Source of the DNA: Clostridiaceae bacterium
GTDB taxonomy: Bacteria; Bacillota; Clostridia; Lachnospirales; Lachnospiraceae
Direction: 5' to 3'
DNA length: 64,000 bases
Assembly: GCA_009911065.1 (NCBI GenBank)
Contig: QXWR01000030.1
Location: forward strand, 1 to 64,000
Both the position numbers and the translations under genes were made by a program. Positions within the stretch are counted from its first letter, which is position 1. Each line of letters starts with the position of its first letter. Below, in pieces: positions 17,646 through 26,140 of this stretch. The notes under the pieces are model-generated. The model had not been told where the DNA came from, searched no databases, and saw only the letters and a list, made by a program, of their open reading frames with translations.

Positions 17646-18698
17646 CTACTGAAATTGTTTTAAAAAGCCGCAGGTTCTCAATTCTTCCTCTTGTTTTTCC
17701 TGCTGCTCATAATAAAACTCACATTTTTGTTTCCATACCTTTTGAAGCCCTTCATCTCCCCGACGGTCGGGAAGACCGATCTCCTTCTGAAACCGTTCAC
17801 CCAAATACAAGGCGAGCTTTTCCGCTCCATACAGATTGAGATGAAGCCCTCCGTTATAGGTATCCTGACTGAAATCCAGCCCAATCGTTTCCTGGTCTTC
17901 CAGACAATTTATATACAAAAGTCCATGGTCTTTTGCATACTCCTCAATCTGAACCTCATATTCCTCCGGCCATGCAGGATACTGGCTGGGAGATTTCATC
18001 AATATAAGAGTAATTCCCTTTTCCCTGCACAGTTTTTCCATTCGGTTTAAATACTCCCAGGAGCTGTCAGGAAAACGATAATTTGCCTGACGGCGGGCTG
18101 CTGGGAAACCTTCTGCCGGCTTCACATCACACCGCATATAATAACCATTATGAGAAACAAGATCTCTTTTCCAGTAATAAGTAAAATCATCCGCCTCTAA
18201 CTCCTGCCACCGGGAATGGTAGCGAAGCAAAGGAAACATATATTCCAGCATATACTCCCCGTCCATCTTTGTCTCACAGATGGCATTCCACTTGCTGGAA
18301 GACCATTTCATTCCTTCCATGGTCATTCGGTTATAAGCTTCCCGGTCCTGACCCTCCATTTTCATAGCCGCCACATGGAACAAAACTGCTTTTGGCGTCT
18401 CATAGCGAAGGGTATCCTCCAATAAATAGTAGGACTGAGCCGGAAGCTGATTGGCGCTTCCCCGAATATAAGAAGTAATCCCATATTCCTCCCACAAAGT
18501 AACCGGAGAAATATTCTCATACACCTCACAATCTCCCAAAATCAGCAGATCATGGGATGTAGTCTCCTTATAATATTCCCCGATAAAAGCCCCTTCGATT
18601 ACCTGTCCCATATATTTAGGAACCAAAAGCCGCTGTAAACCGGCCAACACAACAATCACTGTCAAAGCCAGACCGATTGTCCTGATTTTCTGTTTCAT
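17646..18698 (-). CDS. SGNH/DltD-like membrane-anchored protein
   Basis: The 350-residue protein has one N-terminal membrane anchor and an external domain of the SGNH kind, occupying the place of DltD. Block I reads LILGDCEVYEN, with Cys57 where the family normally has the nucleophilic Ser. The C-terminal GGLHLNLYGAEKL supplies the expected His (about 286). A TTG at 18707 opens the frame, but the ribosome-binding site AAAAGGAG fits the ATG at 18698. It follows the MBOAT gene by about 30 bases. The Cys could be a functional nucleophile or a sign of lost hydrolase activity. Confidence 0.65.
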   Translation of the reverse strand: MKQKIRTIGLALTVIVVLAGLQRLLVPKYMGQVIEGAFIGEYYKETTSHDLLILGDCEVYENISPVTLWEEYGITSYIRGSANQLPAQSYYLLEDTLRYETPKAVLFHVAAMKMEGQDREAYNRMTMEGMKWSSSKWNAICETKMDGEYMLEYMFPLLRYHSRWQELEADDFTYYWKRDLVSHNGYYMRCDVKPAEGFPAARRQANYRFPDSSWEYLNRMEKLCREKGITLILMKSPSQYPAWPEEYEVQIEEYAKDHGLLYINCLEDQETIGLDFSQDTYNGGLHLNLYGAEKLALYLGERFQKEIGLPDRRGDEGLQKVWKQKCEFYYEQQEKQEEELRTCGFLKQFQ

Positions 18699-18726
18699 TT
18701 TATTCAAGCTCCTTTTGGTCTATCCT

Positions 18727-20313
18727 TTAAAATTGATTGTATATAAAACTTTGTTTGTCATATCCCTGTCCATATACCCCAAGAATTACCACGGCAAGGA
18801 ACAACCCAAACCAGACCAGAAACCGGACAAGTCCGCTTTTTCTCTCCATCCACAGCCGGACATCCTCTTTGCCCTGTATGGACCCAACCATACAAAACAG
18901 AGGAACCGACAGAAGAAGTACTGCACAATCTGCCAGCGTAATCCCCAGCAAAGCTGCACTTCCATCAAAAAGCCGCCCAACATCCCACACAAAAATCAAA
19001 TCCCCAAACATCCGGATTGCCGTCAGGGGGGAAGCATAATATTCAAACATCTGCACCGCGCTGACCATCATCAAGGTGCGGAGAACCATAAACCGATGAT
19101 AAACCGGTGTGTTGGAAAAAGCATATTTTTTGTGGAACTTCCGGTAAAGAGGCGCAGCTTCCTGGGAAGCCAGCAAAATCACTCCGTTCACCATTCCCCA
19201 AATAACAAAATTCCAGGATGCCCCATGCCAGATTCCCGTCAAAAACCAGGTAATCAAACTGGCTATGTACATGGGCAGTTTGGAAGCTGCCTTCTTTCCC
19301 AAAACTTTTTCTCCAATCTTCCGGCTGCGGTTGGCAAATCGGCTGCCTGCCAAAGGATAAAACACATACTCCCGAAACCACTGCATCAGGCTCATATGCC
19401 ATCTGCGCCAGTACTCTGCCAGACTTTCCGCTGAAAAAGGACGGTCAAAGTTTTCCGGAAGCTCCACTCCGAAAAGCTCCCCACAGCCAATGGCAATATC
19501 AATGCCCCCTGTAAAATCCCCGTACAGCTGTAGCGTATAGGCAAGCATTCCTACCAGAACATAGATTCCACCCAGCTCTTCCGGATTCTGACCTATGGCC
19601 ATCACAACCGGCGCCACCCGGTCCGCCACCACAAGCTTCTTGAAAAAGCCCCACAACATCCGTTCCATTCCCCGGCAGACCTGCTGTCTGGACCAGGGAT
19701 GATTTGCAAACAAAGTTTCTTTCAGCTTATCAAAACGGCTGACTGGTCCCTGAACCACCTGGGGAAAAAAGGATAAAAACAAAAGAATCTGGAAAGGATT
19801 TCTCCAAGCCTTATACTTTCCATGGTAAATATCCAGAATATATCCCAAAGCCTGAAGGGTATAATAGGAAATGCCCAAAGGCAAAGCCCAGGTAACAAAG
19901 CCCAATTCCCCTTCCCTTCCAAAAAAATGCAGCCACTGGTTTACATTCCAGATTGCAAAGTTTGTGTACTTTACCACAATCAAAATTCCAAGATTCACAA
20001 AAAGCCCCAGCTGCAAAACACCCTTCTGACGTTTCTTGATTCCAGCCCGAAACGCTTTTTTCTCTTCCCCCTTTAGTCCCTGTTTCTTTATCTCTTCTGT
20101 TCCAGCTGTATGAATTTGTTCAATCCAAAGAGCCAGACCATAAACGGAAATACAGGTAATCAGCAAAAAAACAAAATATTTTACCCCGGAAGCCAGATAA
20201 AACAAAAGACTTCCTGCCAAGAGAACCATCCATCTAAATCTTCCAGGCAAAACATAATATACCAGCACAAAAACTGCCAGAAAAGCAAGAAACTCATAAG
20301 ATACGAATGTCAT
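18727..20313 (-). CDS. dltB: MBOAT-family O-acyltransferase, DltB-like
   Basis: The 528-residue protein has about ten or more hydrophobic segments and the MBOAT signatures YWRRWHMSLMQWFREY (His306) and GIWHGASWNF (His363, the catalytic position). In Dlt systems this protein moves the D-alanyl group from the carrier protein across the membrane. It follows the carrier-protein gene by one base, which supports a direct partnership. AlgI/PatB-type O-acetyltransferases look similar, so DltB is inferred from context. Confidence 0.8.
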   Translation of the reverse strand: MTFVSYEFLAFLAVFVLVYYVLPGRFRWMVLLAGSLLFYLASGVKYFVFLLITCISVYGLALWIEQIHTAGTEEIKKQGLKGEEKKAFRAGIKKRQKGVLQLGLFVNLGILIVVKYTNFAIWNVNQWLHFFGREGELGFVTWALPLGISYYTLQALGYILDIYHGKYKAWRNPFQILLFLSFFPQVVQGPVSRFDKLKETLFANHPWSRQQVCRGMERMLWGFFKKLVVADRVAPVVMAIGQNPEELGGIYVLVGMLAYTLQLYGDFTGGIDIAIGCGELFGVELPENFDRPFSAESLAEYWRRWHMSLMQWFREYVFYPLAGSRFANRSRKIGEKVLGKKAASKLPMYIASLITWFLTGIWHGASWNFVIWGMVNGVILLASQEAAPLYRKFHKKYAFSNTPVYHRFMVLRTLMMVSAVQMFEYYASPLTAIRMFGDLIFVWDVGRLFDGSAALLGITLADCAVLLLSVPLFCMVGSIQGKEDVRLWMERKSGLVRFLVWFGLFLAVVILGVYGQGYDKQSFIYNQF

Positions 20314-20314
20314 C

Positions 20315-20545
20315 TCAATCGTCCTCTTCCAGTTCCTTAATTAAGGCATAAACAGCTTTGGCAGAATTAAAATTCTCTGGTACAATCCTCTCAGCAGGAA
20401 TTGCCACTCCAAACTGTTCACGAATCTCTGTGATCAGCATAACCAGATCAAAAGAAGTCCAGATTCCCTCATCAATCAACCCAGTACAGGCAGCATAATC
20501 CACATCTGGATTGATCTCCTCCATAATTTCAATTAACTCTTCCAT
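20315..20545 (-). CDS. dltC: DltC-like acyl carrier protein
   Basis: The 76-residue acidic protein has the four-helix carrier-protein pattern. The expected phosphopantetheine attachment site is Ser31 in WTSFDLVML. In typical DltC the residue before the serine is Asp; here it is Thr. It is first in the operon, and GGAGAG precedes the ATG with a good promoter upstream. It is distinct from the fatty-acid AcpP (35716-35949), which has the classical DSL motif. Confidence 0.75.
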   Translation of the reverse strand: MEELIEIMEEINPDVDYAACTGLIDEGIWTSFDLVMLITEIREQFGVAIPAERIVPENFNSAKAVYALIKELEEDD

Positions 20546-20602
20546 AATTCTCTCCTTTTACCTTATATTCTCTTAACCTACCTATTTTATTTCCCTATAT
20601 CT

Positions 20603-20631
20603 AGTATAATCAAATTATCCCATCCCGTCAA
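20603..20631 (-). promoter_or_regulatory. Promoter of the dlt-like operon
   Basis: Minus-strand TTGACG (20626-20631) and TATACT (20603-20608) are exactly 17 bases apart, 58 bases before the carrier-protein start. This is a strong vegetative promoter. Confidence 0.7.
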
Positions 20632-20674
20632 CATATCCCCCTAAATCCAACTGTATAAATACCTTCACAAGACA

Positions 20675-21571
20675 CTACGGAGTGGGAGGATACAGACTAT
20701 GGTCAAATGTGTGAGACCCGCTCCTGGAAATTTCGTCATCTGTCAGCAGACAAAAATCCCCACCCAGCCGTCTGGGACATGGGTCAAAATGATACCAGCT
20801 GCCATCCACCTTCACCAGATTCCAATAATGGTTATTATCAGTGGACCGAATCACCTCAATGGTTTCCATCCCTGCCCGATTCAAAAGCTCTGCGGAAGTG
20901 GCAAAATAAGTATAACAATCCCCATGACGCTTTCTCATACCGTCATAAGCTCCTCCAACCCAATCGCCCACAGGAGAAAAACCACTGTACCTTAAATTCC
21001 CCTTCACCCAATGATAAATGGCCACTGCCTTCTCTCTCTGGCCCATTCCCTCATGGATAATTTCCGCCAGAATCCCATCTGCCATGGCATCCACTGATTT
21101 ATGAAAATCCGATTTCTCCGAATCGGAAGGAATCAAAACAGGCTGCTTATAAGGCCACTCCACAGTCCCCGCTCCCGAACTGTCAAAATGATAGGTCTTT
21201 CCTTCAATCTCCCTGCTTTCCTCCCGAATCATGGAGCCATCCTCTTCCAGAAAATAATAAGCTCCATCCACCTGAATCAAGCCGGTTTCCATATAACCAT
21301 CCCCATCAAAATGGTACCATTTTCCATCCACTTCTTTCCAGTCCGAAACCACGTACCCCTTTCCCGGCTCCTGATAAAACCAACCCTTCTCATCCTGCAT
21401 CCATCTTTCCACTCCCGGCCCATCCTCCTCCGGCCGCATCTTTCTCACACTTAAATCCACGCCCACAACACCAGGACCCTGACTGTCACTTACATCTCCC
21501 TCGTCGGCAAAAGCCGTCATGCCAAAAACCAGACAGAAAACACAGCCGGTTACAAGACCTTTTCCTTTCAT
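20675..21571 (-). CDS. Secreted transglutaminase-like protein with wall-binding repeats
   Basis: This 298-residue protein has a signal peptide ending AFA. Choline-binding-type repeats follow at about residues 57-135 (WFYQE, WYHFDGDGYMETG, YYFLEEDGSM, YHFDSSG). A C-terminal transglutaminase/cysteine-protease-like domain has a visible triad of Cys in HGDCYTY, His in NNHYWNL and Asp in HFDP. It would act at the cell surface on wall polymer or protein. AAGGAAG precedes the ATG. The stop lies upstream of the dlt-like promoter, and it is probably transcribed alone. Confidence 0.75.
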   Translation of the reverse strand: MKGKGLVTGCVFCLVFGMTAFADEGDVSDSQGPGVVGVDLSVRKMRPEEDGPGVERWMQDEKGWFYQEPGKGYVVSDWKEVDGKWYHFDGDGYMETGLIQVDGAYYFLEEDGSMIREESREIEGKTYHFDSSGAGTVEWPYKQPVLIPSDSEKSDFHKSVDAMADGILAEIIHEGMGQREKAVAIYHWVKGNLRYSGFSPVGDWVGGAYDGMRKRHGDCYTYFATSAELLNRAGMETIEVIRSTDNNHYWNLVKVDGSWYHFDPCPRRLGGDFCLLTDDEISRSGSHTFDHSLYPPTP

Positions 21572-21704
21572 CTACATCAACTTCCTTTCCTTCAAAATTC
21601 AATTCCCTATTTTCCTAAAGTTACCTCTTTAAAATCAATGAACTCCTCCCTATTATACCTCATTCCACTAAAATATGGAAGTCCCCATGATTTCTTGTTT
21701 TAAG

Positions 21705-21733
21705 TTGTTTTTTTTCCGAATATAGTTTATATT
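21705..21733 (+). promoter_or_regulatory. Promoter of the DUF885 lipoprotein gene
   Basis: TTGTTT (21705-21710) and TATATT (21728-21733) are 17 bases apart, 34 bases before the ATG at 21768. CGGAGG lies in the short leader. Confidence 0.5.
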
Positions 21734-21767
21734 AAATAAAAAGTAAAATAATTTCGGAGGATGCCAA

Positions 21768-23603
21768 ATGAAAGCGCATAAGCCCATGACCAGTCTAATT
21801 CTGGTATTTTTCCTGCTCTGTTCCCTGTCCCTTAGCGGCTGCTCCAAAAAAAGTGAGGAACTCACTCCCACTACAGCCGCCCCCTATATAGAAAATGTCG
21901 CCCACAGTTACGAACACTTTGAAGAAGACCAGATAAAATCTCAAAGACAATTTGACCAGGACATGGAAGAACTCTTCCAAAATGAAATCAGCGGAAGACT
22001 TCTGGATATGCATTTTATGCTCAAGGACCCCTCTGCCTTTGGTATTACCGAGGCACAAAGTCTGTTTGGCCACATAAGCCTGGAAGATATGGCCATAGCA
22101 AAAGAAGAGCAGCAAAATCTGAAAAAATCTCTGGACAGCTATGATCCAATGCTTCTCACTGAAGAACAAAGGCTTACCATGCGTATTCTTCAAAGCTTTT
22201 TAAAAACAGAAGAAAAAAGCTATGGTTTGGAATTGTACAGTCAGCCAATCTCTGTAACCATCGGCGTACAGGCTCAGCTCCCCATTCTCCTGTCCGAATA
22301 CATTTTTTACAAAAAAGAAGATGTGGACGACTATTTAAAACTTTTGGAAAACATAGATGAATACTACAAAGAACTGGTAGACTTCCAGAGAAAAAAATCA
22401 GAAGCCGGATTGATGATGAGTGACAATACCCTTGACCATGTAATCGAATCTTGTGAAAGCTATCTGCTGACCGATGACAATAACTTTATGGTTGACACCT
22501 TCAATAATCGTCTGGACACACTTCCTGATTTGACGGAAGAAGAAAAAAACGCCTATCGCCAGCAAAATCTGGATATGCTGAAAAACCATTTTGTTCCTGC
22601 CTACCAGCTTCTCATTGACGGCCTGAATGAACTTCGCGGCACAGGTATCAACGACAAAGGATTGTGTGGTTATCCAAAAGGGAAGGAATACTACGAATAT
22701 TTGGTTTACTCTGCCACAGGAAGTTCCTATGCATCCATAGAAGATCTGCTGAAAGATATGGAACTTATGATGAACAAACAGCTGGGAACCACTTCCCTTC
22801 TTCTCCGTTTTCATCCGGAATTAATTGATCAGCTGGATACCTTTTCCTACCGTCAGACCGAACCAGGAGATATAATGGAAGAGTTGAAAACCTTGTCACT
22901 GGAAGAATTTCCATCCCTTCCAGAATGCAGTTACACCTTAAAGACCGTTCCCAAATCTTTAGAATCGTCTTTAAGCCCTGCCTTTTACCTGGTTTCCCCC
23001 ATTGACGATTACCAGAACAATGTGATTTTTATTAATCAGAATCCAAGGTTTTCCAACAATGAACTGTACAACACAATCGCCCACGAAGGCTATCCTGGTC
23101 ACTTATACCAAAATGTATACTTCCATACCCACTGTAATTCCAACATCCGCAACCTTCTTTCCTTTAAAGGCTACAGCGAAGGGTGGGCAACTTATGTGGA
23201 ACATCTCTCCTACACAATGGACAATGGATTGTCGCCAGAAATGGGAGAACTCCTTGCCGCCAACTCCATGGCCTCCCTTGGACTCCACGCCTGTCTGGAT
23301 GTATATATCAACTACATGGGATGGAACAAAGACCAGGTTCGGGAATATCTTATGAAATACTATGAAGATCCTGGAGAACTGACTGATGCTATGTACAATG
23401 CCATGATTGAAAATCCCTCCAACTATCTTTCCTACTATGTAGGCTGTATGGAATTTCTCAACATGAGAGAAACAGCCGAAAAAGAACTGGGTGAAAAATT
23501 CGATCCAAAAGCCTTCCATACGTTCCTCCTGAACATAGGAGACGCCCCTTTTGACGTCATTCAGGCATACTTTACTACCTGGCTTTCTAACCAGAAATCC
23601 TAA
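21768..23603 (+). CDS. DUF885 lipoprotein, putative metallopeptidase
   Basis: The 611-residue protein has a lipoprotein signal (LSLSGC lipobox, Cys25) and a DUF885 body. The zinc-peptidase-like motif IAHEGYPGHLYQ occurs about residues 442-453, and a downstream GYSEGWATYVEHL segment has a second Glu. That layout fits a metal-dependent peptidase on the outer face of the membrane. CGGAGG precedes the ATG. It is a single-gene transcript with its own promoter and terminator, on the strand opposite to its neighbours. The substrate is unknown. Confidence 0.8.
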   Translation: MKAHKPMTSLILVFFLLCSLSLSGCSKKSEELTPTTAAPYIENVAHSYEHFEEDQIKSQRQFDQDMEELFQNEISGRLLDMHFMLKDPSAFGITEAQSLFGHISLEDMAIAKEEQQNLKKSLDSYDPMLLTEEQRLTMRILQSFLKTEEKSYGLELYSQPISVTIGVQAQLPILLSEYIFYKKEDVDDYLKLLENIDEYYKELVDFQRKKSEAGLMMSDNTLDHVIESCESYLLTDDNNFMVDTFNNRLDTLPDLTEEEKNAYRQQNLDMLKNHFVPAYQLLIDGLNELRGTGINDKGLCGYPKGKEYYEYLVYSATGSSYASIEDLLKDMELMMNKQLGTTSLLLRFHPELIDQLDTFSYRQTEPGDIMEELKTLSLEEFPSLPECSYTLKTVPKSLESSLSPAFYLVSPIDDYQNNVIFINQNPRFSNNELYNTIAHEGYPGHLYQNVYFHTHCNSNIRNLLSFKGYSEGWATYVEHLSYTMDNGLSPEMGELLAANSMASLGLHACLDVYINYMGWNKDQVREYLMKYYEDPGELTDAMYNAMIENPSNYLSYYVGCMEFLNMRETAEKELGEKFDPKAFHTFLLNIGDAPFDVIQAYFTTWLSNQKS

Positions 23604-23730
23604 GTCAGATAGCCTAAGTCAGATACACCGCAGCAAGCCTGACCATATATCCAATTTGCAACGCAGCAAGCCACAGCCGCCACATAACCGTAACAAGTAT
23701 AGCTGTCTGGCTTACTGCGGGGCGGATAAT

Positions 23731-23768
23731 AAAAAAATGGGAATCTGAAAACAGATTCCCATTTTTTT
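23731..23768. terminator. Bidirectional intrinsic terminator
   Basis: A perfect 17-bp inverted repeat (23731-23747 with 23752-23768) has A7 and T7 ends and a four-base loop. It serves the convergent DUF885 and GerMN-like genes, and the stop codon of the latter lies inside one arm. Confidence 0.9.
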
Positions 23769-24312
23769 ATTTACCCGCGTCTACCATAGACAAATTCTCG
23801 GCCACGGTTTCTCCGTTCACCTGAATCGTCATATAAACCACATTCATATTCTCCAAAAACGTATTGGCTACAGCCTGAAGAAGCATGTTATTCCCCTTAT
23901 CCGGGAATTTACTTAAATTCAAAACACCATACTCTTTGGTGCTGCCTCCCTGGCCAGGTCCTGCCTCCCCGCTGCTGGGTGATCCCTCTGCCTCAAAACT
24001 CACAAGCTCCGTTCCCTCTTCCAGCACGCCGTACTGAATCAACAGCTGTACCAGCACCTCCGGAGTCAGTTCTTCCACAGCATCCATAGTTCCTTCCAGC
24101 TTCGATCCATCCTCACTTACACTGTAAATGGAAACCACATCCAACTCTGGCGCATTGGCGTCGGGAAGCTTCTCATCCACCTGCTGCATCTTCTTCTCCT
24201 CTTCAGCCAACTGCTTCTGAGGCGTAGGGGTACAAGCCGCCAAAGAACAAATCATCATCATACCAACCACACAAAGAGCTGGCCGGATTTTACCTGCAAT
24301 CATTTTCTTCAT
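23767..24312 (-). CDS. GerMN-domain-like lipoprotein
   Basis: Starting at the ATG at 24312, the 181-residue product has a lipoprotein signal ending SLAAC. A proline- and glutamate-rich linker follows, and then a domain resembling the GerMN fold of spore germination and peptidoglycan-associated proteins (VLVQLLIQYGVLEEG, LNLSKFPDKG, LLQAVANTFLEN). The frame is open to 24336, but a start there would overlap the regulator stop and lengthen the signal peptide. It follows the FabT-like gene by 16 bases and probably shares its transcript. Confidence 0.6.
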   Translation of the reverse strand: MKKMIAGKIRPALCVVGMMMICSLAACTPTPQKQLAEEEKKMQQVDEKLPDANAPELDVVSIYSVSEDGSKLEGTMDAVEELTPEVLVQLLIQYGVLEEGTELVSFEAEGSPSSGEAGPGQGGSTKEYGVLNLSKFPDKGNNMLLQAVANTFLENMNVVYMTIQVNGETVAENLSMVDAGK

Positions 24313-24328
24313 AATCAAAATTGCCTCC

Positions 24329-24775
24329 TTATTCATCCTCCTGAAATCTCCGAAACCACCGATCCAGTTTAGTCAGTGATTTCACCAGCGCTCCTGTCTC
24401 CTCTTTTGTAAGATCCTCCAAAATCTCGTCAATCATATGACGATGAAAATCCTCATGATGCCGGTATGCACGCTTTCCCTTTTCTGACAAAGAAATATAT
24501 ACAACCCTGCGATCTTCCTTCCCCCGCTCCCGGTGTACATACCCTTTTTTAACCAGACTGTTCATGGCAATGGTCAGTGTACCCACTGTCACAGAAAGCG
24601 CTTTGGCGATAGCAGACATATTCTTCGGCTTCCCAAGTCCAACAGCCTGAATTACATGCATGTCGTTGTTGGTAATATCGCGGTATTCCGAAGTGATGAT
24701 CGCCCTTTCTTCCAGATCCATCACGTCTCGAAACAGATTGACCAATATGCTGTTCAGCGTCTCATAAGTATCCAC
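24329..24775 (-). CDS. MarR-family regulator, FabT-like
   Basis: The 148-residue protein is a winged-helix MarR protein. MSAIAKALSVTVGTLTIAMN is the recognition region (about 53-72) and GKEDRRVVYISLSEKG the wing. From memory, the sequence follows Streptococcus pneumoniae FabT closely along its whole length, including the N-terminal dimer helix and FHRHMIDEIL. FabT represses fatty-acid synthesis genes. In streptococci it sits directly before fabH, whereas here it is about 12 kb away from that operon. The start is a GTG with a GGGAG site. Confidence 0.75.
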   Translation of the reverse strand: MDTYETLNSILVNLFRDVMDLEERAIITSEYRDITNNDMHVIQAVGLGKPKNMSAIAKALSVTVGTLTIAMNSLVKKGYVHRERGKEDRRVVYISLSEKGKRAYRHHEDFHRHMIDEILEDLTKEETGALVKSLTKLDRWFRRFQEDE

Positions 24776-24816
24776 AGATCTCCCTCACTCTTTCGGAAGA
24801 CAAAAGCTTCCCAATG

Positions 24817-24845
24817 ATTATACATGATTTTACCCAGTCAGGCAA
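24817..24845 (-). promoter_or_regulatory. Promoter of the FabT-like gene
   Basis: Minus-strand TTGCCT (24840-24845) and TATAAT (24817-24822) are 17 bases apart. No FabT-type palindrome overlaps it, so autoregulation is not evident. Confidence 0.6.
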
Positions 24846-24904
24846 CCTGCAATTCCTTAGAAAATTCTTACAAGGTTGTGTCTATTTTGTGAAAAAAATT
24901 CTTT

Positions 24905-25423
24905 TTATATTGGTTTACTGAAAAAAACACTCGCCCCTATGCCTGCAGCAGTGGCAATCAGCGCTCCTGGCAGCACATAGCGGGTCTTAGTAACATGTAT
25001 GGAACCAAAATATATACTAACACAATAAAATACCGTTTCCGTAGAACTCATCATAACCGATGCCGCCATGCCAAGATAAGAATCCGGGCCATAGCTTTTA
25101 AAAATATCCAGGGCCAGTCCTGTGGCAGCCGAATTTGAGATCAGGCGCACCAAGGTCAAGGGAATCAGCGGCGTCGGCAAATGAAGCCACTGGGCCGGAC
25201 CAGAAAGACAATCACAGACTGCCTCCAAAAGCCCGGAAGCCCGAATTACTCCCACAGCCGTTAAAAGTCCTGCCAAAGTAGGAAGAAGCTCTGCTGCTGT
25301 CTTTGCTCCATCCTTTGCCCCTGCCAAAAAATCATCAAATACCGGACGTTTTGACAATACACCAAACCCCACAATATAACTGATTACCAGCGGCACTAAT
25401 ATTCGGGATATCCACGAAATCAT
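24905..25423 (-). CDS. spmB: Spore maturation protein SpmB
   Basis: The 172-residue membrane protein has several hydrophobic helices and a nucleoside-transporter-like gate segment (LVRLISNSAATGLA). SpmA and SpmB are needed for core dehydration of the spore in Bacillus. The ATG at 25423 overlaps the spmA stop (ATGA), which sets the start. The pair is adjacent and in the usual order, and is a strong sign that this organism can sporulate. Confidence 0.88.
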   Translation of the reverse strand: MISWISRILVPLVISYIVGFGVLSKRPVFDDFLAGAKDGAKTAAELLPTLAGLLTAVGVIRASGLLEAVCDCLSGPAQWLHLPTPLIPLTLVRLISNSAATGLALDIFKSYGPDSYLGMAASVMMSSTETVFYCVSIYFGSIHVTKTRYVLPGALIATAAGIGASVFFSKPI

Positions 25424-26007
25424 TTTCCTGCCACCACCTTCCAAAGCCGAACCAGCTTACAGAAAATTACGGCAGCCAAAGTAGAACAGCCTGTGGCAAT
25501 CAATGCCGGACCTAAAATTGCCGCAGGATTTTCGGAACCATACTGGCTGCGATACGCAATCATACTGACCGGCACAAGTTGTAGGGAAGAAATATTGATT
25601 ATCAGAAATGTACACATAGCATCACTAGCTCTGTTCTGCCTTGTCTCCTGACCAAGAAGCTTCATAGCCAAAAGTCCTGCAGGCGTAGCCGCCATGCCAA
25701 GCCCCAGCATATTGGCCACCATATTCACTGCAATCGGCACACGGGCCGGATGATCTTTCTCCAGCTCAGGAAACAAAAAAGATAAAATAGGACTCATCTT
25801 TTCTGCCAGCCATTCAATCAATCCTGCCCGATTTCCAATTTCCAGAATCCCGCACCAGAAAGACATAATTCCTGCCATAGTCAGACACAGTTTCACCGCA
25901 TCCCCAGCAGAATCCAAAATACTCTGTGTCACCACATCCAGAGTATTGTTGGCTGCCCCCCACATAATTCCTGCCAGAATCATAAAGCTCCACAGATAAT
26001 TCAACAT
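25420..26007 (-). CDS. spmA: Spore maturation protein SpmA
   Basis: The 195-residue membrane protein has the gate-domain segments GIMSFWCGILEIGNRAGL and ANMLGLGMAATPAG, both characteristic of SpmA. It is the partner of SpmB, with which it overlaps by four bases. It lies between the FabT-like gene and the last gene of the fatty-acid operon. A 133-base gap upstream shows no obvious promoter. Confidence 0.88.
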   Translation of the reverse strand: MLNYLWSFMILAGIMWGAANNTLDVVTQSILDSAGDAVKLCLTMAGIMSFWCGILEIGNRAGLIEWLAEKMSPILSFLFPELEKDHPARVPIAVNMVANMLGLGMAATPAGLLAMKLLGQETRQNRASDAMCTFLIINISSLQLVPVSMIAYRSQYGSENPAAILGPALIATGCSTLAAVIFCKLVRLWKVVAGK

Positions 26008-26140
26008 GTTTCATGCTCTCTTTGCACTCTTTTGTTTTAATCTATGGACAGGATTCCAAAATTATGATGAAATTCTCCGAAGTTCCACCCAACCAAAAAT
26101 TAAGCTTATCCTCTGCTTCATTTCTGGCCGGATGAAAACA

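Noticed and set aside
18715-19434. Plus-strand open frame of 239 codons
   Set aside because: It is antisense to the MBOAT gene, which has clear family motifs; the frame has no ribosome-binding site.
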